This document shows, piece by piece, positions 1 to 5,331 of a stretch of 5,331 nt of DNA. Position numbers and translations under genes: made by a program. The notes beneath the pieces are model-generated. The model did no database searches, had not been told where the DNA came from, and was given only the letters and a program-made list of their open reading frames with translations. The stretch is from Taibaiella sp. GTDB lineage: Bacteria; Bacteroidota; Bacteroidia; Chitinophagales; Chitinophagaceae. The DNA lies in contig JACFNS010000209.1 of the NCBI GenBank assembly GCA_019454705.1, positions 1 to 5,331 on the forward strand, in the 5' to 3' direction. Numbering within the stretch: position 1 is the first letter of the stretch; every line of letters begins with the position of its first letter.

Positions 1-503
1 AGGTTAACGCCTTTTTTAGATGAGAGAATACCGGGGGTTTTTACACGCGCCTTTACCCTGTTATCGGCGGTTATCTCTACAATCAGCATTTCTATTTTAC
101 CATCATCCAGCAGAATGGTCTCGCCCACACGTACATCCTTATGAAAATCGGGGTAAGACATATAGATGTTATCTAAAGTCCCCATTACCTTTTCATTGGT
201 AAAATAGATTTCATCGCCCTCTTTCAATACAATGGCGTTATTTTCCACCTCCCCAATCCTCAGTTTGGGGCCCTGCAGGTCTGCCAGTATGGCTATATTG
301 AAAGGAAAGCTATCATTGATTTTGCGAATGTGTTCGATTACCTCTGCATGTTCCGTATGTGTCCCATGGGAAAAGTTGAGCCTGAACACATTAACGCCGG
401 CCTCTATGAGTGATAATAGTTTTTCATATGTATTGCATGCCGGCCCTACAGTAGCTATCACCTTTGTCTTGTGCAACAATCCGTCTGTGTTCAATACTGC
501 CAT
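1..503 (-). CDS. pyk: Pyruvate kinase, N-terminal part (3' end cut by window edge)
   Basis: Pyruvate kinase transfers phosphate from phosphoenolpyruvate to ADP, the last ATP-yielding step of glycolysis, in the cytoplasm. The minus-strand reading frame from the ATG at 503-501 stays open for 167 codons to the window edge, about a third of the usual 470-480 residues. Visible family landmarks in order: KTKVIATVGPAC (residues 12-23), NVFRLNFSHG (38-47, with the substrate-binding Arg41 and cation-site Asn43 and Ser45), ADLQGPKLRIG (74-84), and LLDDGKIEM (131-139) inside the inserted B domain, which begins near residue 85. The sequence then re-enters the barrel at LSSKKGVN (160-167). Lys80 sits where potassium-dependent enzymes carry Glu (Glu117 of the rabbit muscle enzyme), so this copy is predicted to be potassium-independent. 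The catalytic lysine and the C-terminal domain lie outside the window. The start is supported by normal spacing to the first conserved motif; upstream there is only a weak purine stretch, AGAGAAAA. The gene is divergent from atpG. Confidence 0.96.
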   Translation of the reverse strand, partial: MAVLNTDGLLHKTKVIATVGPACNTYEKLLSLIEAGVNVFRLNFSHGTHTEHAEVIEHIRKINDSFPFNIAILADLQGPKLRIGEVENNAIVLKEGDEIYFTNEKVMGTLDNIYMSYPDFHKDVRVGETILLDDGKIEMLIVEITADNRVKARVKTPGILSSKKGVN

Positions 504-585
504 TTTTCTCTAAGTTCTGCTTGTTTTATGAATGTAATAATAACAACAGGTTAAGTATATGCTATTGTTTATTATGCGATTATGG

Positions 586-615
586 CAAATCTAAGTATTA
601 ACTCCAAGCCTAAAA
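586..615 (-). promoter_or_regulatory. Candidate Bacteroidota-type promoter for pyk
   Basis: On the minus strand, TAGATTTG (593 down to 586) is an exact match to the Bacteroidota -7 consensus TAnnTTTG. About 17 bases further upstream lies a T-rich stretch ending near 610-615 (TTTTTA). It could serve as a poor -33 element, but it lacks the usual TTTG/TTG core. Transcription would begin near 580, giving a leader of roughly 75-80 bases before the pyk start at 503. The box lies in the only intergenic space available to this gene, in the correct orientation. The match is by eye and the start point is inferred. Confidence 0.5.
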
Positions 616-655
616 AATGACCCCTGTCAGCCCTGTGCTATTTTTTCCGTTTCCG

Positions 656-687
656 TTTATGTTTCAAGGTTATTTGTCGTACTTTTG
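656..687 (+). promoter_or_regulatory. Candidate Bacteroidota-type promoter for atpG
   Basis: TACTTTTG at 680-687 matches the Bacteroidota -7 consensus TAnnTTTG exactly. A TTTAT at 656-660 is spaced 19 bases upstream, within the known 17-23 base range for the -33 element, although it is not the preferred TTTG. Transcription would start near 693-696, giving a short A/T-rich leader of about 25 bases ahead of the atpG ATG at 720. That leader has no Shine-Dalgarno sequence, as is common in this phylum. Position, orientation and leader length all suit a promoter dedicated to atpG. Confidence 0.6.
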
Positions 688-719
688 CGCCCAGTTTAAT
701 ATTTATATTCAGTTTTTAT

Positions 720-1604
720 ATGTCAGGACAGCTTAAAGAGGTTCGGAACCGGATAAAATCAGTTACTTCTACACAGCAGATTACCAAGGCTATGAAGATG
801 GTGAGCGCCGCAAAACTGCGCCGTGCAACCGATGCCATCGTGCAGATGAGGCCTTATGCTGAGAAACTGCAGGAAATGCTGAGCAATATAGTAAGTAACA
901 GCTCCGGAGAGGTAGACCTGTCATTGGCTGAAGAGCGCCAGGTGGAGCGGGTACTGTTCATTGCCATCACCAGCGATCGTGGCCTTTGTGGCGGTTACAA
1001 TGCCAACGTCATAAAAACCGTTCGCAAAACTATAGCTGATAACTACAGCGCACAACATGCAAAGGGTAACGTTACTATCCTGCCAATAGGAAAGAAAGCC
1101 TATGAATATTTTACAAAACACAACTACCCGGTAATAGCCGATTTCTGGACAACTTTCGCAGACCTGAGCTTTGATAATGTGCGTAAGGCTGCTATTTACG
1201 CACAGGAGGCTTTCTTGAAAAAAGAGTTTGACAGGGTGGAATTGGTGTACAGCAAGTTTAAAAATGCCGCGACACAAGAGTTCGTTGCTGAAGCATACCT
1301 GCCAATACCCAAAGTAGAGAACAAAGAAGATAAAGCCGCTAAATCTGATTATATATTCGAGCCATCGGAAGAAGTGCTGATAACCGAGCTGATGCCTAAA
1401 ATACTGAATACGCAGGTGTACAAAGCCATGCTGGATGCCAACGCCTCAGAGCACGGCGCCCGTATGACGGCTATGGACAAGGCCAGCGAAAACGCCAACG
1501 AACTGCTGCGCTCGCTGAAAATATCTTACAACCGAGCCCGCCAGGCTGCTATTACTACCGAACTTACTGAGATAGTGAGCGGTGCCGCAGCCCTGAAGGG
1601 ATAA
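720..1604 (+). CDS. atpG: F1Fo ATP synthase gamma subunit
   Basis: This is the central rotor shaft of the F1 sector. Its N- and C-terminal helices form the coiled coil that turns inside the alpha3beta3 ring and couples proton flow in Fo to ATP synthesis. It acts at the cytoplasmic face of the inner membrane. The 294 residues match the family length (E. coli 287). The start is fixed by the canonical N-terminus (residues 1-36, including VRNRIKSVTSTQQITKAMKMV). The Rossmann-like globular domain carries the SDRGLCGGYN signature (85-94). The C-terminal helix carries HGARMTAMDKASENA followed by the RARQAAITTELTEIVSGAAAL ending typical of gamma. A charged stretch near residues 199-210 (ENKEDKAAKSD) lies in a region that varies between species. 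The gene ends in tandem stops (TAATAA, 1602-1607). It has its own upstream promoter candidate and a terminator 22 bases downstream, with pyk divergent on the left, so no other atp gene adjoins it. It appears intact. Confidence 0.98.
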   Translation: MSGQLKEVRNRIKSVTSTQQITKAMKMVSAAKLRRATDAIVQMRPYAEKLQEMLSNIVSNSSGEVDLSLAEERQVERVLFIAITSDRGLCGGYNANVIKTVRKTIADNYSAQHAKGNVTILPIGKKAYEYFTKHNYPVIADFWTTFADLSFDNVRKAAIYAQEAFLKKEFDRVELVYSKFKNAATQEFVAEAYLPIPKVENKEDKAAKSDYIFEPSEEVLITELMPKILNTQVYKAMLDANASEHGARMTAMDKASENANELLRSLKISYNRARQAAITTELTEIVSGAAALKG

Positions 1605-1626
1605 TAAGAATAATTAAGACTATTTG

Positions 1627-1668
1627 GAAAACCGCTGTATAGCTATATGCAGCGGTTTTCTTAATTTT
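1627..1668 (+). terminator. Rho-independent terminator after atpG
   Basis: A perfect 11-bp inverted repeat pairs 1627-1637 (GAAAACCGCTG) with 1650-1660 (CAGCGGTTTTC). The stem can extend inward by one T-G wobble and three A-T pairs (1638-1641 with 1646-1649), closing on a four-base loop, GCTA, at 1642-1645. The right arm runs into a T-rich tail, TTTTCTTAATTTT, ending near 1668. It lies 22 bases beyond the first atpG stop codon. The U-tract is interrupted by C and AA, so some read-through is possible. That matters because the next gene starts only 8 bases after the tail. Confidence 0.9.
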
Positions 1669-1675
1669 AAGCAAA

Positions 1676-3553
1676 ATGAACCGAATGAACAGAGCTATAC
1701 TCTCCATTGCGTTATTATTCAGTACATCACCATTAGTGTATGGGCAAAATGCCCAAAGCCATTCCTTTAAAGCAAAACTTGAGGGTGTGACTGTATTGAA
1801 AGATATTGAAGCAGACCCTTATGACGCACAGGTATTGAGCCTGGAAGCGCCAAATCCTGATGGCAATATAGATAAGATGAAATTGCAGGATGCTAAACAG
1901 CAATCTGCAAACATGTTCCCCAGGAAAATTGTTGATGCGGCACGCACAGCCCGTAAAACAACAGCAGCTCCATCGCCCATAGTGGCACAAAATTTTGTAG
2001 CAGATTCGCTGACGGGGATACCTCCTGATAATGATATGGCTATATCGAGGGGAAATAAGATAGTTAACGTGTTAAATAGCAGGATAACCGTGTTGGATGG
2101 GAATGGAGGTGCAATGGGTAAACGTATAGATCTTAAATCTTTTTCTCAACCCGTGGGGTTGAATAGTTTGTTTAATGATTACAGATATGACCCTAAAGTT
2201 GTCTATGACGCCGAGGCCGACAGGTATATATGCGTGATGTTGAACAGCACCAACAGGAACAACTATATTGTTATCGGGTTTACACTGTCTAATGATCCTG
2301 AAGGCGCGTGGTCGTTTTACAAGTTTATTGGCGACTATAAAAATGATACAACCTGGTTTGACTACCCGGCAATAGCCATTACCGATGAGGAGATATTTTT
2401 AACGGGTAACAAGATAAAGGATAACGTTAGCTGGCAGCTCGGGTTTAGCGAAACAGTGATATACCAGATAAACAAACAGAACGGTTATGACAGCGCTGCT
2501 ACGCTGAATTATAAAATATGGGATGGTATCAATTTTGATGGCAGGCCTATACGCAATTTATTCCCCGTAAAAGCTGGCTGGCTACCAGAGAGCAACGAAC
2601 AATACTTTTTGTCTAACCGGAATTTTGATGTACAGAATGATACAATCTTCCTGGTGAAAGTGCCCGGCACAATAGCAAATGGCGGAAACCTGACTGTACA
2701 GGCTTTGAAATCACCTGTGGCCTATGGTGTGCCTCCTAACGGCAGGCAACCTGATACATCCGTAGTATTGGCTACCAATGATGGACGTGTATTAGGTGCC
2801 TATGCTAATGCTGAAGAAATTCAGTTTGTCAGTACGTCTATAGATACTAATACCGGTTCATCAGCTATCTATCACGGTAAAATCAGCAATTATAGGACTA
2901 ACCCTGCAGTTTCGCATGTCCATTTTATTACGGTGGATACGCTTGACTTTGGTTATCCTAATATTTCGTTTGTAGGTAATGGCTGGGGACTCAATCAGTC
3001 TATCATTACTTTCAACTATACCGGTCCGAATGATAATCCCGGCCTGGCCGCTGTTATGTATGATGCCAAAGACTATTCGGATATAGTTAGAATAAAAACG
3101 GGTGAAGGGAGTATAAAAAGGCTCGCAGGCAAGGAACAGCGCTGGGGGGACTATACAGGCTCACAGGTTGATTTTAACGCTTACGGTTCAGTTTGGATAG
3201 TGGGTATATATGGCAGGGCCGATAATCAATATGGCAACTGGATTGCTAAATTAAACTCTCCAGTATTAGGTATTAAAGAGGAGTTGGTAGTGAAGGATAA
3301 AGGCACTGTTTATCCTAACCCGGTAAATACCTATTTGTCTTACTCATTCACATTGGAAGCTGAAACGCCTATGTACTTTACTATATACGACATACAGGGA
3401 CGGAAAGTGCATGAATTGATAGCTAAAAAATGTAAGAAAGGCATAAACCTTGTCCAGTTTAATACGGCCTCCCTGCCGGCAGGGACATATATATTAAAGG
3501 GAGTGAGTGCTGAAGGCAAAGATGTAATGAATGAGCGTTTTGTTAAACAATAA
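1676..3553 (+). CDS. Secreted protein of unknown function with T9SS type A sorting domain
   Basis: I recognise the architecture, not a function. Residues 1-24 look like a Sec signal peptide: basic MNRMNR, hydrophobic AILSIALLFSTSPLVYG, cleavage likely near Gly23-Gln24. Residues 25-105 are a polar, lysine/glutamine-rich lead-in. From about 105 to 540 runs an aromatic-rich, beta-strand-like body, possibly a beta-propeller. Landmarks are PPDNDMAIS (116-124), DPKVVYDAEADRY (172-184) and RWGDYTGSQ (489-497), which recur in uncharacterised Bacteroidota secreted proteins. Residues 545-625 (VYPNPVN near the start, then LPAGTYI, ending FVKQ) form a type A Por-secretion tail. Such a tail sends a protein through the outer membrane via the type IX system, after which it is cleaved and attached to the surface or released. 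A second in-frame ATG at 1685 (MNRAIL...) would give an equally good signal peptide. No enzymatic motif is evident. The permease gene follows after 12 bases, so the two are probably co-transcribed. Confidence 0.9.
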   Translation: MNRMNRAILSIALLFSTSPLVYGQNAQSHSFKAKLEGVTVLKDIEADPYDAQVLSLEAPNPDGNIDKMKLQDAKQQSANMFPRKIVDAARTARKTTAAPSPIVAQNFVADSLTGIPPDNDMAISRGNKIVNVLNSRITVLDGNGGAMGKRIDLKSFSQPVGLNSLFNDYRYDPKVVYDAEADRYICVMLNSTNRNNYIVIGFTLSNDPEGAWSFYKFIGDYKNDTTWFDYPAIAITDEEIFLTGNKIKDNVSWQLGFSETVIYQINKQNGYDSAATLNYKIWDGINFDGRPIRNLFPVKAGWLPESNEQYFLSNRNFDVQNDTIFLVKVPGTIANGGNLTVQALKSPVAYGVPPNGRQPDTSVVLATNDGRVLGAYANAEEIQFVSTSIDTNTGSSAIYHGKISNYRTNPAVSHVHFITVDTLDFGYPNISFVGNGWGLNQSIITFNYTGPNDNPGLAAVMYDAKDYSDIVRIKTGEGSIKRLAGKEQRWGDYTGSQVDFNAYGSVWIVGIYGRADNQYGNWIAKLNSPVLGIKEELVVKDKGTVYPNPVNTYLSYSFTLEAETPMYFTIYDIQGRKVHELIAKKCKKGINLVQFNTASLPAGTYILKGVSAEGKDVMNERFVKQ

Positions 3554-3565
3554 TGTTTACAGCCG

Positions 3566-4810
3566 ATGACGAGGTTGCTGTTTAATCTTAACCTGGCATA
3601 TCGGGCTATACGCGGCAACCGGCTCCGCTCTGCTATTACCATAGCTATCATAGCGTTGGGTATAACGGCATTGATAGGCATACTCACATCTATCGAGGTA
3701 ATGAAAGCGGGTGTGTACACCAGTTTCAGCCAGATGGGGGCCAACAGTTTCCAGATAACAGGAGATATTATCAAACAGCGGCGTTCACATGGTTTGCAGA
3801 TAAGTGTGCGCGAAGGGAAGGATATAACCTACCTGGAAGCAAAGGAATTTAAAAACCGCTATGAATTTCCGGCAGATGTAAGTATGTCCATGTCGGGTAC
3901 AAGTATTGCTACGGTTAAGTATGCATCGAGAAAAACTAATCCCAACATCAATACCATGGGGATTGATGAGGCATATCTGAAAATATCGGATACAGACCTG
4001 GAATCGGGCAGGGATTTTTCGCAATCTGAACTGCAGTTTGGCAGTGCTGTATGTATCCTGGGCAATGGGGTAGCTAAGACCTTATTCGGAGCTAAGTACA
4101 AAAACGGAATCGGAAAAACTATTTCAATAGGCGATATTAAATACACTGTGGTCGGCATTGCAGAATCGAAAGGCGGTAGTATGATAATGAATGCGGATAA
4201 CCTTGTTTTTCTGCCGCTGGAAAATGCAAGGGCGGTATATGGCAGCGATAACGAACGGTTTGTGCTGAATGTGATGGTAGATGATATTGCCAACAAAGAT
4301 ATGGCTCAGCAGGAAGCTGAGGGCTTGTTCAGGGTAATAAGAAAAGTGCCTGTAGGTACGGAGAATAATTTCACCATACAACAGAACGATAGCCTGGCCA
4401 GTATGCTGCTCGACAGTATAAGTGTAATCAGTTGGGCTGCATTATTTATCGGAATTATTACATTGCTGGGTTCGGTTATCGGTTTGATGAACATTATGCT
4501 GGTATCAGTTGCAGAACGTACGCGCGAGATAGGTATCAATAAAGCATTGGGTGCGCGGTCATCTACCATTAAGCAACAGTTCCTTACCGAGTCTGTACTC
4601 ATAAGCCTGATAGGCGGGCTCACCGGTATTATCCTGGGCATCCTTATCGGCAACCTGTTTGGCCTGCTGTTCGAAACTGCTTTTATTATTCCATGGGGCT
4701 GGATAATCATGGGCATCAGCCTCTGCACGGTAGTGGGCATCATTTCCGGCATATACCCCGCGCTGAAAGCCGCCAAGCTAGATCCGATTGTGGCATTAAG
4801 ATATGAGTAA
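3566..4810 (+). CDS. ABC transporter permease, MacB/FtsX type
   Basis: This is an inner-membrane permease of the type VII ABC (MacB/LolCE/FtsX) superfamily. These proteins use cytoplasmic ATP hydrolysis to drive movements of a periplasmic domain (mechanotransmission), typically for efflux, lipoprotein release or cell-wall control. The 414 residues show the usual plan. A cytoplasmic amphipathic start (residues 4-22, with [10 protein letters not shown]) leads into TM1 (about 23-43). A MacB-type periplasmic domain follows (about 44-285). Three more helices come at about 288-314, 344-368 and 379-399. The hallmark [22 protein letters not shown] (starting at residue 309, the loop that contacts the ATPase) and the C-terminal DPIVALRYE are clear. 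No nucleotide-binding domain is fused, and no ATPase gene is adjacent, so its partner is encoded elsewhere. No Shine-Dalgarno sequence precedes the ATG. Substrate is unknown; MacB is a family resemblance, not a firm ortholog call. It lies 12 bases after the T9SS-protein gene and 10 before rsgA, suggesting one transcript. Confidence 0.93.
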   Translation: MTRLLFNLNLAYRAIRGNRLRSAITIAIIALGITALIGILTSIEVMKAGVYTSFSQMGANSFQITGDIIKQRRSHGLQISVREGKDITYLEAKEFKNRYEFPADVSMSMSGTSIATVKYASRKTNPNINTMGIDEAYLKISDTDLESGRDFSQSELQFGSAVCILGNGVAKTLFGAKYKNGIGKTISIGDIKYTVVGIAESKGGSMIMNADNLVFLPLENARAVYGSDNERFVLNVMVDDIANKDMAQQEAEGLFRVIRKVPVGTENNFTIQQNDSLASMLLDSISVISWAALFIGIITLLGSVIGLMNIMLVSVAERTREIGINKALGARSSTIKQQFLTESVLISLIGGLTGIILGILIGNLFGLLFETAFIIPWGWIIMGISLCTVVGIISGIYPALKAAKLDPIVALRYE

Positions 4811-4820
4811 ACAATAAGTG

Positions 4821-5331
4821 ATGCCTGAACAGAAAGGACTTGTATATAAATCTACCGGCAGTTGGTACCTGGTTTGCAATGAGCAGGGGCAATTTCTGAA
4901 TGCACGGGTAAAGGGTAAGCTGAAAATTGATGAAGAAATATCGTCGAGTAACCCTATAGCAGTGGGTGATTATGTACTGTATGAAGTAGAAGATACAGAA
5001 GACAAAGCCGGCATTATACACAAGGTGACGGACAGGCATAATTATATAGTAAGGGTATCGCCGCAAAACCGTAATCAGAAACATATAGTGGCTGCTAACC
5101 TTGATTTGGTACTGGTGATAACTACAATTGCCAACCCTCGTACTTCAACAGGTTTTATTGACAGGTTCCTCGTAACGGCGGAAGCTTATCACATTCCTGC
5201 TGTAATAGTTATTAATAAAGTTGACCTGCTGAATAGTAAGCAACAACAAGTGCTGGAAGAGTGGAAAGATATTTACTCGGGTGCCGGGTATGAAGTATTT
5301 GCATTGTCAGCTACTAACAAAGACGAGGTAG
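4821..5331 (+). CDS. rsgA: Ribosome small-subunit-dependent GTPase A, N-terminal part (cut by window edge)
   Basis: RsgA (YjeQ) is a cytoplasmic GTPase that checks late maturation of the 30S ribosomal subunit and releases assembly factor RbfA. The frame is open from the ATG at 4821 to the window edge (170 codons; the family is about 300-350). Residues 1-75 fit the N-terminal OB-fold, including GLVYKSTGSWYLV and the segment from NPIAVGDYV (about 50-58). VSPQNRNQKHIVAANLDLVLVI (about 79-100) leads into the GTPase domain. The circular permutation diagnostic of this family is visible: the G4 motif NKVD (132-135) and then G5 SA (163-164) come first, so the P-loop and switch regions would follow beyond the edge, as would the zinc-binding C-terminus. 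An in-frame GTG at 4818 directly precedes the ATG, and an in-frame TAA precedes that, so the start is fixed to within one codon. The permease stop lies 10 bases upstream with no terminator between. Confidence 0.96.
   Translation, partial: MPEQKGLVYKSTGSWYLVCNEQGQFLNARVKGKLKIDEEISSSNPIAVGDYVLYEVEDTEDKAGIIHKVTDRHNYIVRVSPQNRNQKHIVAANLDLVLVITTIANPRTSTGFIDRFLVTAEAYHIPAVIVINKVDLLNSKQQQVLEEWKDIYSGAGYEVFALSATNKDEV

Noticed and set aside
232..513. Plus-strand 93-codon open frame (and the smaller one at 20-202)
   Set aside because: They are antisense to pyruvate kinase, whose minus-strand translation is highly conserved throughout; the plus-strand products show no family features.
641..665. TTTCCG-type short tandem repeats ahead of atpG
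   Set aside because: Only two imperfect copies in a T-rich stretch; too little to call a repeat element or operator.
921..1277. Minus-strand 118-codon open frame inside atpG
   Set aside because: A shadow of the well-supported gamma subunit gene; its Cys/Phe/Ile-rich translation resembles no family.
3470..3485. Perfect 16-bp palindrome TCCCTGCCGGCAGGGA in the secreted-protein gene
   Set aside because: It encodes the Ser-Leu-Pro-Ala-Gly part of the conserved LPAGTY motif of the T9SS tail, so codon choice explains it; it has no loop and no T-tract, so it is not a terminator.
3553..3555. ATG overlapping the stop codon of the secreted-protein gene as a possible coupled start for the permease
   Set aside because: It is not in frame with the permease (13 bases before 3566), so it cannot be its start.
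3340..5084. Several minus-strand open frames of 79-156 codons opposite the secreted protein's end, the permease and rsgA
   Set aside because: All lie antisense to confidently identified genes and overlap one another; their translations have no recognisable domains.

Overview
The window reads as chromosomal DNA from a member of the phylum Bacteroidota. Three observations support this. One protein ends in a type IX secretion (T9SS) C-terminal sorting domain, which is essentially confined to that phylum. The divergent intergenic region carries boxes matching the Bacteroidota -7 promoter consensus TAnnTTTG on both strands. None of the five gene starts has a convincing Shine-Dalgarno sequence; their leaders are A/T-rich instead. 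The moderate GC content and frequent ATA isoleucine codons would suit a Chitinophagales- or Sphingobacteriales-like lineage, but that finer placement is a guess.

Layout. Positions 1-503 (minus strand) hold the N-terminal 167 codons of pyruvate kinase, running off the left edge. Positions 504-719 are a divergent regulatory region with one candidate promoter facing each way. Positions 720-1604 (plus) encode the complete gamma subunit of F1Fo ATP synthase (atpG), followed by a strong intrinsic terminator at 1627-1668. Positions 1676-3553 (plus) encode a 625-residue secreted protein of unknown function with a signal peptide, a probable beta-propeller-like body and a T9SS sorting tail. After only 12 bases comes a MacB/FtsX-type ABC transporter permease (3566-4810). 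After another 10 bases comes rsgA (4821 to the right edge, truncated), the circularly permuted GTPase of small ribosomal subunit maturation.

How they fit together. Pyruvate kinase and ATP synthase gamma both belong to ATP production and share a divergent promoter region, but shared control is only a possibility. atpG appears to be a single-gene transcription unit, detached from the rest of the atp genes. The secreted protein, permease and rsgA are tightly spaced and probably co-transcribed; a functional link is plausible for the first two (envelope/export) and unlikely for rsgA. No mobile element, CRISPR array, tRNA, rRNA or riboswitch is visible. I do not see evidence for a new biological system. 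The points most worth following are a pyruvate kinase signature that predicts potassium independence, the solitary atpG, the lack of promoter space in front of the secreted-protein gene, and the uncharacterised secreted protein next to an ABC permease that has no ATPase gene beside it.
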